64,000 nucleotides of DNA from Rhipicephalus microplus (lineage: Eukaryota; Arthropoda; Arachnida; Ixodida; Ixodidae). The notes beneath the pieces were generated by a model. The model was not told the origin of the DNA. It made no database searches and was given only the letters and a program-made list of their open reading frames with translations. Shown here one piece after another: positions 20,938 through 33,899 of this stretch. Both the position numbers and the translations under genes were made by a program. The stretch's first letter is position 1. Each line of letters opens with the position of its first letter. Location: the NCBI RefSeq assembly GCF_043290135.1, contig NC_134709.1, forward strand, positions 67,449,456-67,513,455, in the 5' to 3' direction.

Positions 20938-23800
20938 GCCACCAATGGAATTACCTCCAAGCTTAAACGAATCTGCCATTAAAATTCCACAACAAAATCC
21001 AACCATGTCAATTACCATTGCTTTTACATATCACTATTTAGGGGTAATAATATTTAACTGGTAAATGATTGCCTATTAGTTATTGATACTCTAACTTGAG
21101 ACGATTCCTTACTTCACATGATTGTGTAAAATTGGGATGTTTCGCAGTTCGGCCTGGCTTCCAACATTAAGGTAGAGAGTGTGACTGAATGAAATGTTCT
21201 CGTGTACATGTGGAATACAGAACCCCAAACATTGTTTGGTGTGCAAGCTGCTTTTAGCACAGCAAAATCCAACACAATTCGAGCACTCGGGACGCACTTT
21301 GCGAAAAAGAGGGGCATTTTTAATTCCAAATGATACAGTTGGAAGTGTGGATTTTTTTTTTCTTTTCCCATTTGTTACTGTAGACACTTTCGAGGTATGG
21401 TACAAATGATTTCATTCGGCAGTAGTCGTAGAGTGTGTTTCCTGTACATGCTTATAAATATCTCTAAAAATGAAAAACACAGCTTCAACAACAAACTGGT
21501 TAACATGCAACAATTTCAGTGCTCTGTCTAAAAATACACTAGAGAAAAAGAAAAAAAGAGACAATACAAAGATAGGTGAAGGAAAAAATTGGTAAACCCA
21601 TCCTACTATTATCCTCATATTAAATATGTCCCACTCACAAAAAAAGAAGACTTCACAATTTTCCAGAATCTGTAAGATTCACTCGTAATGGCATGATAGA
21701 ATGGTTCAAACAAAGCAGTGTAACACTCAAAAGAGTTTTTGGAGTTGCTGTGTGGGTGACCTTCAGCAGCTCATGCAGCAACTATGTCCACTGTGGTATG
21801 GCACGACGATGCATTCCAGCTACCTAATAAATACTACAAAAAAGGGCAGTGAACAAAAAAAATGTATTAGGTGACATATATCTCACGAAAAACCCTGACG
21901 ATTATTTCTTGTTTAGATGGAGCTCTACTGGTGTCGTAGTAACCTTATAGTGCACACATAAAACTTCTTTTAGCGCCCTGCACTGCAAAACCAGCTCCAG
22001 TACAGTAGCTTTTCTGATGCTAACTCCAGTGCAGTTCTCTGGTGCGCTACAAAAATGCACCAACCGATCTTTATATTCGTCATTAACAATTAACTTAGGC
22101 ATGTACCAACTGCCTACTGTACACACCCTACCTAGTCATTATAGTCAAGAGAAAAACGTAATTAAGGCAATATAAACTGCAACCGGAAAAAACAAAAACG
22201 ACATACCGGCGGGCCCGTGTGTTGGCGGCATCGTATGCTTTGGTTGTCACGTTGAACAGAGTAAATTAAGATGGTTGATAAGCGGGCAGCATAAATGTTC
22301 AATCGTGCACATGCAAAAATACTGATGCCTTGCTAAACGAACACGATGGTTAATGTGGTAAGTGGTGTAAGCAGGTAACAGTGCAGCGACGAGGCGCTTG
22401 GCAGCTTCTAAAACTCAGGTACGCTTCTGAACGACGCGACACCGACCACTGAACGCAACAGGCAAAGAGGCGGAGCCCCAACACAAAAGTTGCCGATCCA
22501 GGCGCCCTGCTCTCAAGGGCTCCTTGGCGAGCCTGACAATTCAAGCCAATCAGAGAAGCCGACAGCAGATTCAAGGCGTCGCAGTTCTCGCAGTAACGAA
22601 CGACTGACACACCAGAGCCACACCGCAGTGGACAATTCGGACGCAGGTACATTTCAGCTTTTCCGTCCAGTGTGGGCTGCTGAAGGGCCACGTAAGCAAA
22701 ATTAAGTTGGCCTTGTATCGCATGTGCAAGACCTCTTGGGCAGTGGGGAACAAATGTGTGGTGTGTTCTTTTAAACGCTTCCACAGTTTTTGGTAAGAGC
22801 CGTCCAACCGACACTTTGTGCAAGAAAAGGGAGGGGCACCTGCAAAAGTGGGCTGTGTACGTCACGACCATCGTTCGTCTAGAACTGAGGCTACATTCAG
22901 ATGAAGCCACACTGATCATACATGTTGATACACAAGGAAATGCCAATTACACACCAATCAATTGCAATGTTCCCAAGCTTCCTCACACTAAGCATAAACA
23001 CACCATGCGAGGAAAGAGTGTCCCTGCCTATCAAACCACTTTGCAAGCGCAGTGCATTTCCATACAGTGCCAGCAACAGACCCGTCATCCACAATACAAG
23101 CCAGGTAGACCACATGAGGAAAAGGTAGCAATTTAAAAAGAAAATGCCCAACAAGAAGAGGTGTCTGTACACACAGAGAGAAAACGTGAACAATATAGAA
23201 ATAGTGCCGAAGAGCAGGCACAAAAGGAAAACTGAAATACCGGTGTGCCTCAATAAGCGACACCCGGCAAGAATGCCCAAAACGCACAAAGTCCTTGTCA
23301 CCGCAGCTTAGATGGGGGACTGTGCTCACAACACCCATTTACAACAACACATTCGGCAGCTCACCACCAACAAACGCTCAAACACCGCCATGTAGAACAC
23401 AGTGCACGCATTTCCGCTCCGGCAGGCTCAGACGATTCAAAACACTGCCTCGACTGAGAGTCAGACAGAAATGATGCGCATGCATTGTCTAGCAGGCTCA
23501 GGCGATACCACAGACGGCCCTGTCAAAAGCCTGTCAGCAAAGTACCTTACACACACACACACAATGATCCTTCGATCCACAATGATGGCTCTGCTCCAGT
23601 ACGGCTCTTGCAAAACACTGGTCATCTCGCATCATTCTCACAACAGATCAGAGTTGGGAAAAAGCCCACTGTATGCTTGGCCGTACTGCTTACAACAAGG
23701 AGACGTCTTTTCCACATTTGCATTGTTTCACCTATATGTAATCTCAAGTAAACATCAGGGTATCCAATCTTACCCACTTAGCCCAGAACAGCGAAGGTGA

Positions 23801-23945
23801 TGGGTCGTGGTAAGCAGCTGTGTCTTCCAGAGGGGAGTGAAGGACTTGCCACGGCGCCAATGTAAGCTTCTGCGAAGCTTACATTGGCGCCATGTAGAGG
23901 GATATCACCGGGGACCAACCTCCAGGCTGCTTGGCACGACCCACA
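23801..23945. repeat. Long inverted repeat with perfect 18-bp core hairpin
   Basis: The centre is GGCGCCAATGTAAGCTTC, then TGC, then the exact reverse complement (23853-23891). Outside it the arms continue imperfectly: TGGGTCGTGGTAAGCAGC at the left end pairs with the right end, which reads TGGGTCGTGCCAAGCAGC on the other strand. The whole unit is about 145 bp. It may be a foldback-type MITE. No target duplication could be fixed. Confidence 0.75.
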
Positions 23946-24388
23946 GCCATCAATGAACTATACGACTGGTGGAGTGTGGTGTGCTGCTATGGTTTCGCAG
24001 ACTACTGCATCTTTGTCAATTGATGCATGAGCAGTGGCTTTCTCAGCATGGTGTGTTACAATGAGGAAATCCCTTGGGCTCGTCAATCAGTACTCATAGT
24101 ATCTGAGTTGTTTTTAAAGTTATTTCTAGGCAACAGCTTCGAGGGTATTATACACTTTGCCGTTCCGCTCAGAGCACAAAAACTTGGTTAATCAGAAAAG
24201 CGAATTCATTAACTACATGAAGAAAAACAGAAGCCCTTTTATTTGGTCAACCAAACAATCATAAAACAACTAATTTTTCCTAATTGTGCTTACTTTTCAG
24301 CCGACTAAAGAGCGAAGAAATGACATTCGTCTAAAAGGAATCGATCCATTAACTCATAAATAAATTGATCATTAACTCATGGATCATT

Positions 24389-24439
24389 AACTCATCAATT
24401 GCATGTACATGTGCAGCATGTACATGTAATTGATGAGTT
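24389..24439. repeat. Inverted repeat, 23-bp arms
   Basis: The left arm AACTCATCAATTGCATGTAC(ATG) and the right arm differ at one base, with a 5-base loop (TGCAG). Upstream, 'cattaactcat' is repeated twice (about 24351-24395). Confidence 0.85.
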
Positions 24440-25147
24440 ATATGCAGATGATGTGCTATAAATTATCCCAAAGGAGTACATGCTAAACTTCCATACTGCT
24501 GCCATGAGTGTTCCTTCATGCTCACTCGGGTCAATGATAATCGCAGTTCTCAAGTACGCTTAAACGCTACAGCTGATGCATTATAACTCTGCTGGCTACT
24601 AGATGTTCAAACAAAAAAAGACCTGACATAATCTTGTCTGCGCCCTCTAACTTTGATACAAGCTCACTTTACCAAGACAAATGTTTTAGGGGTAAATAAC
24701 ACGTTGATATTTCAACGGTAGATTACGCTGCGCACCCTACAAATGCCACAGCTACTGTACAATGCAAGCCAAAGCAGGTTCTATTTTGCTAGAGTCTAGG
24801 CCTTTTTTGCTGTCAGCATTTAATCTCATAGAAGTTCAGTTGTAAGTTAGTGAATGTGACACAGAATTGAAGTACGGCATGACAGGTATCTTCCAGCCTT
24901 TTATGCACTTAACCTTCGACACCAAGGCAGCACACCATACCTACCAAGCCCATAGCACTCAAATGCCAGTACAATGGCTAGTTACGTAAGATTGTGATAG
25001 CAAGTCACTTAAACGCAAACTCAAACGCCATCCAGGCAATGCAAGCTTTGCAAAACTCTGAGACTGCGGAAGGAAACACGCAAGATGCCAGGCATTGCGT
25101 ATAAGGCGCAAACATGAAGAGCACAGACATCACCAAACCGAAGCTAC

Positions 25148-25163
25148 CCCCCCCCCCCCCCCC
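25148..25163. repeat. C16 homopolymer run
   Basis: Sixteen consecutive C. Its length in the assembly may be unreliable. Confidence 0.9.
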
Positions 25164-28100
25164 ACTTCAAACTGTATGCCACAGCGAACCACACACAACT
25201 AGACATGTTGTGTAATGGCCAAGCCTGTCTACCCCTCATGAATGGGTTCTCTACAACATCCGTAACCATGCACACACTGTTCCTACACTCAGGTTACCGG
25301 AAATGCGAGTCTAGCGAGCAAGCTTACGCACGCCTAACTACTCGGCGGCCATTTACAGATGGAACGAACGTACGCTCTTCGAACTATGGGCACACCTCAC
25401 AGTGAAGAAGTAATTGTGCGCATACACAGGCTTTTTGTTTAACACATCATTTACCACTCATGAAAAAAAAAGAAGTGGGACTTCATCCCTGCTCATCTCT
25501 TCCTCTCTCACAGCACTAAAAACACTATCTACAATACTGTGCCCTCTCGACTTATTCCATCACCAAAACTGTAATGAAATCAGGAAAAATAACACAGTGC
25601 TACAGCTATTCATACTTAGAGATAACAGTGGTGCGTATACACGGCATCGGGGAAAAGATTGCCAACACAGCCAGGTCAATACTAGAGCACACAAGTACAC
25701 ACGCACACAGTTACACCAACTCACCCCACTTCATCAACGCGGAGCAAGGGAGGTGAAGCTAGCAAGCCCATCTTTGCACATTGCTGGCCAGTACCCCGAA
25801 AAAACCTTCAGCACTGCAGCACTTTCACGCAACTCCTTCACCCAAAACAACAGACGCTTAAACACACATGCACAGAGAACAAATGTTTAGAACAATGTGG
25901 CACACAGAGACCATTTACAAGCTATGCATTGAGTGGCAGTGTTCATTCTCAGGTGTGTCTGGGTTTGCGGGTTCATCGGCCAGACACAGGTTGCACCTCG
26001 ACAAAAACATTCACGGATTAGGCGCAAGAGAGAAAACATAAAAACACCGCAGGAAGCTGACAACAAAAGAGGATGCGGATACGAGACCAAACCCCTAACG
26101 GCGAGGGAAGCAGATCGCGCAACATCAAGAAGACGCGCATTCAACAGGCAGTAGATTCCAAGTTATGCGCACATACGCACACACATGCACATCCTCTCAC
26201 GAGTGCTGCGCAGATAGCAAACGCTAGTGTAAAACAAAAAAACCCCCGCACTATTTATTCCACGTATAAAAAGACAGACTCTTGGAAAAAGTTCAAGCGT
26301 TCCGGCACAGGTACAAATGGCGGGGTCTCACGCGCAACAAATACAGGCAGAGAGGATTTGCGAGGAAGCAAGGCCTTTCATAGCAGCACGCGCAGAGGGA
26401 ACAAAAGAAGGAACAGTCAAAACACGCAGCCGCAGTGTAATGTGAAGCAAAGACGAGCGTACCTAGCTTGGCAACACATGTTAAAAGAAAAAAAAAAAAC
26501 ATACAGAGCACTAAACTGAAACCAATGGGAGATGTGTCCCTGAAGAGGGTCTTTCAGTCCACAATCCGCATTTTGAAGTGCACAATGAAAGGCTGTCGGG
26601 ACAACCAATGGCACACCTTGTTCTTGCATGCAAACACAGGCAGTGATTGCTTCTTGCTACTAAATTAACTGCTGGCCAAGCAGCACGGAATGATTCGAGG
26701 AGGAAAGACACGTTGGAAAAAAAGAACTTTAAGAAATGCGGGGAAACGGGCTTGCCAAGGAAGGCAGTAGGTTGGAGAAGATATTTCCCGCGTGAAATGA
26801 CCGAGATATGTGAGCCAAGACACATATGAAATCAAGACATGTGAATTTGCAGCTGAGCATAAAAAACAGCTGGAAATGATGTTAAATGTAGGAAGTGTCG
26901 CAAAAAATTTTCGCATTCACTGGCTGCTTAGATCCCCACAGGTTTTTGTAAGATGGCGCGAAGCACTGAGGTTTCAGTTTTTGGTGTATCGTACCACCCA
27001 TTCTTTTTGGAGCTCTCGCGGATTCCTCATAATGTGGATTCCTCATAATCAGTCGAGCCTTCAAGCCTTGGCTTGTAGCGTGTGTCAACAGTATGTCATC
27101 GAAAATATGCAAACATAATATTTTGACACTGCTGCAACACTGACACTAAAGTAGTACCAATTTTAAAATTTACGACATTCGCAAACATCAGAAAAAAAGG
27201 CTCAATTTTTTCAGCATTGTTGCCAAATGACAACAACTGGGCGGCTCGAAAGTCAGAAGTTCAGCGCACTACACTGAAGTGTGGCTTTAGTGAAAAGTAT
27301 AGTTTTGCCCAAACCTTCTCAAGCCATTATGCATATGCTCTTAGGCAATGATTTCTTGCACAACTTTATGCCGACTGCTCAGAAGTGTCAGGTGCAACAG
27401 CCTGCCTCCACTGAAGTGGGAAGTAGAGCTTAAAAGTTGCTTGGAGCTTCAGCAAAACTCAAAACCATTTTTGCAACTCCCAACTGAGCCACTTTCCAGA
27501 AAATAGTAGGCACTAGAGTTCTCAAATACGCCCGCATGAAAATGCCGAATGCGAATGCACAAAGCGGGAACACTTCCATTTGCATAAAAAGAAAAGGAAC
27601 ACTGGAAGCAACATTTTCTATGTAACCGTAACTTCCAATAATTAAGTGCCGGAATTAAATGAAAAGGTCCACTAGCCGAACAGTCAAGGAAGACGGAAAC
27701 CAAAAAAAAGTACCGCTGACAGCAAAGTCCTTAGACTAACCAGCAGTCGGACAAATGAACACATTTTGGTCTCGATGGCTCGCCTCCCTTGTTGGTTTTT
27801 CAGTTCCCAAACACTATGAAAAAGGCATCCGCAAACGAGCAAGATGTCCTTTTTTTTTGTTTTTGTAGAATCTGCATGATACCGTAAGTCCAGCAAGCTT
27901 TTTAAGAAAACAGCAAAAAGGACATCACCTTTCTCACGAAATTTTCCCAGTGTTTGAAAGAAGTACTACGTGCACTGAGTGCTTGTTTTAAAAAAAGTGT
28001 AGAGAACAGGTAAGAACATACAAAAAAAAGAGGGTGTTTTTTTTTCCCGTTCCCATGTTACACGGAAAGCATGGGAATTAAAGCTTGGAAGAGGAAAACA

Positions 28101-29665
28101 AGGTAACGCCACGAACCTACTAGAGGACAAACACTACGATTCACTTTTTCTGACTAGTTTCTCGTGAAAAATACTAAAAAAAAAATTATAAATGGTGGCA
28201 GTGTTCAAAGTTAATAATGAGCTACAGTGCATGTCTGTGGCACGCTTTGGTTAGGGGAGGGGAAAATGTCCAAGCTAAAAAAACACACAATAAATAAAAC
28301 AAACAGCATGGAGAAGGGCAAGTTAATTTTCCTGGCGTAAAAACCGAGGGCCTAGACATGCAAACTTCTTGTCATACCATTGGTAGAGCTGGCAATCGAA
28401 AAAAATAGCATAAATACACTCATCCACATCGAAACTCAGAAGAGCATGTAATCTTTCACAGAACCCTCGGCTTGCTTGTCGCTTCGTGGGAACCATCTGA
28501 AACCAGCATTTGCATTGCAAATTGGCGATGCGCGACAATAAAAAAGCACATCAGTTAAACATGGTGATGATTCGAGACTCCATTACGCCTGGAAGGCCTC
28601 TCGCGCACAGCTCGCACCGTCTGGCCACGCCAGGAAACCCTCCTATGTCATTGGTAAACACATGCATATAATACAAGGCGCACGAATGAGCAGGGACCTG
28701 CGCAATAAGGCGAAACTCCCGAATATCTACAATGGACGACAACAACAAAAGAAAGCATTGCTTGATTTCAATTCAGACGCATGACCGTAGATTCCAGGCC
28801 GACTGGGCGAGCCACAGTTCCGTTCATTTTCTTTCCACTTGCTTAGCACTCATCGTGTTCAGCATCAATAGGCCACGCTCAATAAATAATCGAGAGGGTT
28901 ATCGAAAAAAGGTTAAAGCATGCAACAAAGTACAAGAACTCGTAAAAGTGCTTTTTCACGAATGCAGCATGCAAGATTAAAGGAGTGAGGTTTTCGCTGG
29001 CCAGTGACAAAATAAGCAGCACCCTGTCTATAACAGAACGGAAACGCACTTCCCCTCCCCGTCAAAAACACAAAAAAACGATGCGGCGCCTTCCTCTGGA
29101 AGGAATCCGGAGCCCGAGCAACCGAAAGACGATGACTGTGATCACCTCTTTCGCTCTCCAGCATCGGTCGTTGGCCCGCAAAAAGCTTTCAAAACGGAAC
29201 CAAAGCAAGAACGTTCGAACGCGTGCGTACACACATCGCATCGCACAGGATAATCAGGCATCGACCGAACTGCGTCCCAGCGACTCTACGGTCGTCGCTT
29301 CGTCAACAAGTGCAGTGGCAGTGTGGTGATGGCGATGCTGAGAATCTCGTCGTTTCCGCTTTCGGGTCGAGCCCCGGTGACGCCGCCGTCAAGTCAGGTA
29401 GTGCTGTGCGTGCACTGTGTGGAGAGCGAAAACAGGGCACCACACCGTCAGCGCGCTGCCGCCACTGCACTGATTCAAACTCTCAGTTCACTAGGGATGC
29501 AAGCATTGCTCAATGACACCAACAATTTTCATAAAAAGTGTCCATCAATACTAATTCTTGGAGACTAATTTATCAATATCGCACCCTAATTGACCGAAAG
29601 CAACTTTAGCCTTGGTAATGAAAGTTCTAGGATTTTACTTTGCAAAAGCACAGCAAGATTACAAC

Positions 29666-30466
29666 TAGAGCCGTGCGAAAAGCAAAAGTTTTGGGTGAGA
29701 AAAGAATTTGAATATTAAAAGTGCGAGTGTGAATCGAATCGAATCGAATATTTTTCAAATGCTCTGAAGTGAAATCGCAGGAAAAAAAGTTGGAGAGGAT
29801 TTCTGTGCACATTCTTACGAAATAGCAACATGAAAGTTTCTTTTGGCTAGATTGCTGAAGAGCTGGTGGGCTGGGGTTTCAAAGTTGCCTTATGAAGAAC
29901 GAGGCAATGCAGAGGCGAAATACCTTTTATGTACATGATTTGGTGCAACCAAAGTGTTGCGGACAACTCTTTACAGGTGAAAGGCAAGAACAGTTTTCTC
30001 AACCTCTCCTCATTTTTCAACTTATGAGGAAACCCAACTGTGTGCTCCCTTTAAGTCCGGGGTTCCAAGTCTGCCTGTAGATGTCAATATAATTACATCT
30101 AAAATTTTGGATGCTGAAGATCTGTGGAACCCGTCTTAATTCCTGCCCATATTTCAGGCCCGGAACACCATTAACTGCGCCCCCACCTCTGCCACATCTA
30201 TCACCTCTTCATTGGAACGTGCGTTTTCTTAAGTCAATACACTTGCAGCCGCAGCAGAGCTTATAAGGCACGGCTTTGATGCAATACGAGTGTCATGGGG
30301 TGAAGCAGCATACCAAAAATATGAGGTCACTGCCAATTTGACGTTGATGGTATTTTTTTTTTCAGAAAGTTCAAATAGATTTAATAGTAAAATTACGGTG
30401 TGAGAATAATTTAATAACAAGCACTATTAAAAGATATTCAAAATTTCGAATGTCTGCACACCACTG
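29666..30466. mobile_element. hAT-type element, decayed
   Basis: The ends TAGAGCCGTGCGAA and, on the other strand, CAGTGGTGTGCAGACATTCG are hAT-like. The flanks ATTACAAC (29658-29665) and ATTACAAT (30467-30474) form an 8-bp duplication with one mismatch. Near 30205-30232 the + strand encodes ITSSLERAFS, which resembles the C-terminal dimerisation motif of hAT transposases (S-x-ERxFS) and is followed by a stop. The element is 801 bp, so it is a deletion derivative. Confidence 0.65.
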
Positions 30467-30474
30467 ATTACAAT

Positions 30475-31514
30475 GCATGCCGCACTGAGTGCCTTCAGAC
30501 TAATTCTGATCTCTTAGCATTTCTTGAAGTGCACTTAAATGAAAATAGACAGAAGTTCTTGCATTTTACAACTGCCAAACATGTCCGCCATGGACAGAAA
30601 TGGAGTCTGCTTTTTTAAACTCAGCGACCCTCCTAGCTGCTTAGCTAACACAGCAGGTGTTGAAAAAAAGCCACACTGATGAAAAAAAAAACTTGGAGGT
30701 CGCTAAGGTGTTTTTAATAAGAGTGGAACACGCCGCAATAAAAATCCAGTAAGATGAGACACGCAGCAAATCTGGCATCACCGGCATCATCAGCTGATGC
30801 CAGTGAAGCCAGATTTTCTGTGGCATTGGTTCTTTAACCCTACTGTGGTAAAAATTCAAGGAACCTGCTTATCCCTCCAATAGCAACTGAAAAATTACCC
30901 AAAAAATTGGGTCCAACAGCCAACGAGAGCTTGAGTGGGTAAGCTACAATGAGCCAAGTAGCTATGTGTCAATCACTTTATATAACTCAAAAAAAAAAAA
31001 AAAAACGATTAGCCCTTGCACAAGCTTTCGACCTTGAGATCAAGAAGGTTGCCGTGTGTGCTGTCACACAAGATTACTCCCAACTAGCTTATCTTTTCGT
31101 AAAACAGCAACTTCCCGGCTTCTAGCGCTGTTGACACTACTACTGAAAAATTCACTCACTTCTTCCAGTCTAGTCCACGAAATCACTGTCCTAAAACATC
31201 CTTCGCTTCCGTTGACTGCACTGCACATTTAAATGTACACCATTCCATAGCACATTGTTCGCACGACCCAAAGGTGGAGGCTGCGTGTTCAGATGACTGC
31301 GTTCACACAAACAACACCGGTCAATTAAAGCTCTGCATTTTGCACAACTTGGATGCCGCACGAGTTAAGAGTGCATAGATTAGGGCCGAATTTCAAGCAG
31401 CAGAACACGGCCCACATTTGCCCCTTTGGAACTGAAAAAAGCTTCGGATAAAAGGGGGCCTGCAGCAAAAAAGCACTGCGCACGAGAATTGCACAAAATA
31501 AAGACGCATCAGAC
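30475..31514. other. 3' flank/UTR of DOT1L
   Basis: This stretch follows the DOT1L stop in that gene's direction. No canonical AATAAA (TTTATT on the + strand) is found within about 1 kb of the stop. TATAAA- and ATTAAA-type hexamers occur further away. The 3' end of the transcript is therefore not fixed. Confidence 0.45.
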
Positions 31515-33079
31515 TCAGACTGCAGAGGCAGCCTCACCAGGATGGGCCATTTTGTGTGGTGCCAGTCCAGGCGGGTGCGAAGTGTAATGAGGCACTCGCT
31601 GAGCAGACTCCAAGGGTAGCGTGTAAGGCCCTGCCGTGTAAGGAGGTGGGGCCAAATGGGGGCGGGATCTGTGCTGTGGCGGTGGCTCAGTTCCCGCAGT
31701 ATGCTGAGAAGCGGGACGGCCGGTTGCCGCAGCAGCCAATATGTTGGGCGGGGGCACGGTGAAGTTGCACGGAGGAGGCGCCATTGGATTGGGCCCAAGA
31801 AACGGGGGTGGGATAGAAGTGTCTGGCAACACCAACTGCGATGGGTTGAACACAGGTCCCGAGCGCGGAGGAGGTGGTGGAGGGGGCATGTTGAATGGTG
31901 GCGGCACAGACACATTGGCCATCAGCGGCGGCGGCAGCGAGCAGTGCGGTGGTGGAGGCGGCGGGGGAGGTGCCGCTGCCATTTGCGGCGTGAGTGAAGG
32001 TGGCAACGGGGGCGGGGCCAAAGCTGACGAGGTGACCAGCATCAGGGGCGCCTGCGACCGCAGCGACGAAGTAGCCAGGCTGGTGCCTGCGTACGACACT
32101 GCGGCGCTGAACGATGATGCAGGCTCCGAGAGCGACGGTGTACCTGGGAGGGTTTTCGTGGCTGCCGGTTGCTCTTTGGCCCAGTCCCATAGTCTATCTT
32201 TATCTGGAGCCACGCCAACCGAGGATGCCTGCTGCTGCTCGGAGGTGACCGATATGTCCCGGGTGCCAAGCCCAAGCTTGTTATACACGGTATTGCCTAG
32301 TGGTGGCCGTGGCGGCTCGTCGGTGCTGGAAGTGCCACTGCGTGGCGTGGCACGGTCGGCATCGTCGGCGTCATCCCCTTCAACGGGACTGCCAGGTAAG
32401 GGGCTTGTGGAACGGCTTCGTCGGCTGAACGGGCTATCCACGCTGCTGATGGGGCTGTGCGGGTGCTCGTCTTCGTGGCGGGCACGATGCGAAAGAGGCA
32501 CGGGCGACAGTGGCGTACGTGGCGTGGCGGGCCGCTCGGGGGAGGCAGATGGAGTCCGAGGGGGCGTGTCCGGCGGGGTGCGCGGGCCCCGCCTCTTGGG
32601 CAGCGGAGACCGGCCGGCCACCGTCGCCCCACTCCCCTTCTTGGAGGAAGAGGTGCTCAGGGAAGGAGCCGGCGGGCTCCGATGCCTCTTGCGGGCCGTC
32701 GGCGAGGGCGGGCCCGCGTTCACGGCCTTGATCTTGATGGACAGGCTCTCGAGCTGCGTGCCGCTTTCCCCTGCGCGGTCCTTCCGGTGAACCCTATCGA
32801 CCACCCACTTCTTGTGCGGCTGCTGCTGCAGAGCTGCCTGTCGGGGGGCCTCGCAGTGCTCCGCCGAGGACGATGAGGACGAAGACGATGAGGCCCCACT
32901 GGCAGTGGTCGCCGGCTCCTTTCGTGATGCAGTCGGCGTCGACTCGGGCGGCGGGTTGGAGGAGGCCAGTGCGACCAGCTTGTCAAAGCCACTGCTCACA
33001 CGTGCCTGCCAGTGATGACGGCCATGTGAAGAGCCCTCTGGCCTCCGAGACAGCGCCTCGGCTTTGATGGTGAACTTCT
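31515..33079 (-). CDS. DOT1L: DOT1L terminal exon (Ser/Pro-rich tail)
   Basis: The last exon of the DOT1L/grappa gene: the acceptor is cccccctcacag, the first two bases complete a Glu codon from the preceding exon, and 520 codons plus a stop follow. It begins EKFTIKAEALSRRPE, then HHWQARVSSGFDKLVALAS, which aligns with 'SSKWKSTFSPISDIGLAKS' in vertebrate DOT1L. LESLSIKIKAV is followed by a Ser/Thr/Pro-rich stretch with many SP/TP sites, then a run of polyproline blocks (PPPPPPPPH, PPPPPPPRSG) ending HPGEAASAV. The region is expected to be disordered. The polyproline-rich tail is unlike the vertebrate C-terminus and may be arthropod- or tick-specific. The + strand frame across this exon (31741-32790) is a shadow. 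Confidence 0.88.
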
Positions 33080-33899
33080 CTGTGAGGGGGGCAAAGGGGC
33101 CACAGTAGAATGCCAAGGAGGGAAGGAGAGTGCCAGAAGGAAGATGGCCAGGGGTGCAGTCAAAGAGAAAATAACGGTGTAAAGAAAGGCGGAGTCATTT
33201 CAACAGAGCGGAGAAAAGAGAAGGGCAGCAATCAAGGAAGGGCAGGCATGAAGCATCAGGGTAGAGATGTGGGACAAAGAGAAAAACAGGTAAGGATACA
33301 GTCAAGACTGTTACAGTAGTGCAAATTGGCCACCAGCACCAGTCGTGTGAAATAATACCAAAGGTGTGCACCAAGGTCCTGTGAACACAAGCATATAATT
33401 CCTTGGTGCAGTAGCAAATTTGTGCTACGCTACTAACAGGCTTAAAAAAGAAATTAATGCTTCTGCAAACAAACACTAGAAATTACATTTGGTTTGCTAA
33501 GGACTTAAGTTTGTGATGACACATTTATTAAGTTTGTGAATGACCTAAGCTGCCGCCTCCAGATTTGATTATATTTTGAGCCGATAATGCTGATAAGGGT
33601 GAGCAATTTTAGGGGAGTAAAAAAAAAATAAGCATACTCAAATACAAGTCGAATCAGCCTTCAAGGCATGTGAATTGTAAAAATAAGCATACTATGATGC
33701 CATCTGCTTGCATTTCTTGCTGTATTTTACGACAACGCAACTGCCCACAGCAATTTTGAGCAGCAAATGTTGAATTTAGAGGCCACAAGCAGCATGGAGC
33801 CTGTCAAGTCAAAGCAGTTTCAACGTCAAGTCAAGTCAAGCAGTTTCAACGGTGATCCAACATCGTTAGACGTTGGATCACAGGATAAATTTCGAAGCG

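Larger units (their letters stand above)
20943..29657. other. Long stretch without a recognised gene
   Basis: I find no conserved exon on either strand. The many open frames of 60-200 codons lack recognisable motifs and overlap each other. The stretch may partly be 3' UTR or downstream flank of DOT1L, transcribed leftwards. It contains two inverted repeats (listed separately), a (CA)n run at about 23550-23565, a C16 run at 25148-25163 and scattered A/T runs. A GC-richer part near 29050-29470 may be a small CpG-rich regulatory region, with nothing more to support it. Confidence 0.5.

Noticed and set aside
22350..22946. 198-codon - strand open frame
   Set aside because: No recognisable domain, no splice or start context, and heavily overlapped by + strand frames.
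25414..25890. 158-codon + strand open frame
   Set aside because: Low-complexity Thr/His-rich translation of CA-rich DNA; no homology recognised.
31741..32790. Long + strand open frame (about 350 codons) rich in Gly
   Set aside because: It is the exact antisense of the Pro/Ser-rich DOT1L exon; GGX repeats mirror the proline codons.
33852..33881. 10-bp inverted repeat GTGATCCAAC/GTTGGATCAC and nearby TCAAG repeats
   Set aside because: Short and close to a simple repeat; no further support.
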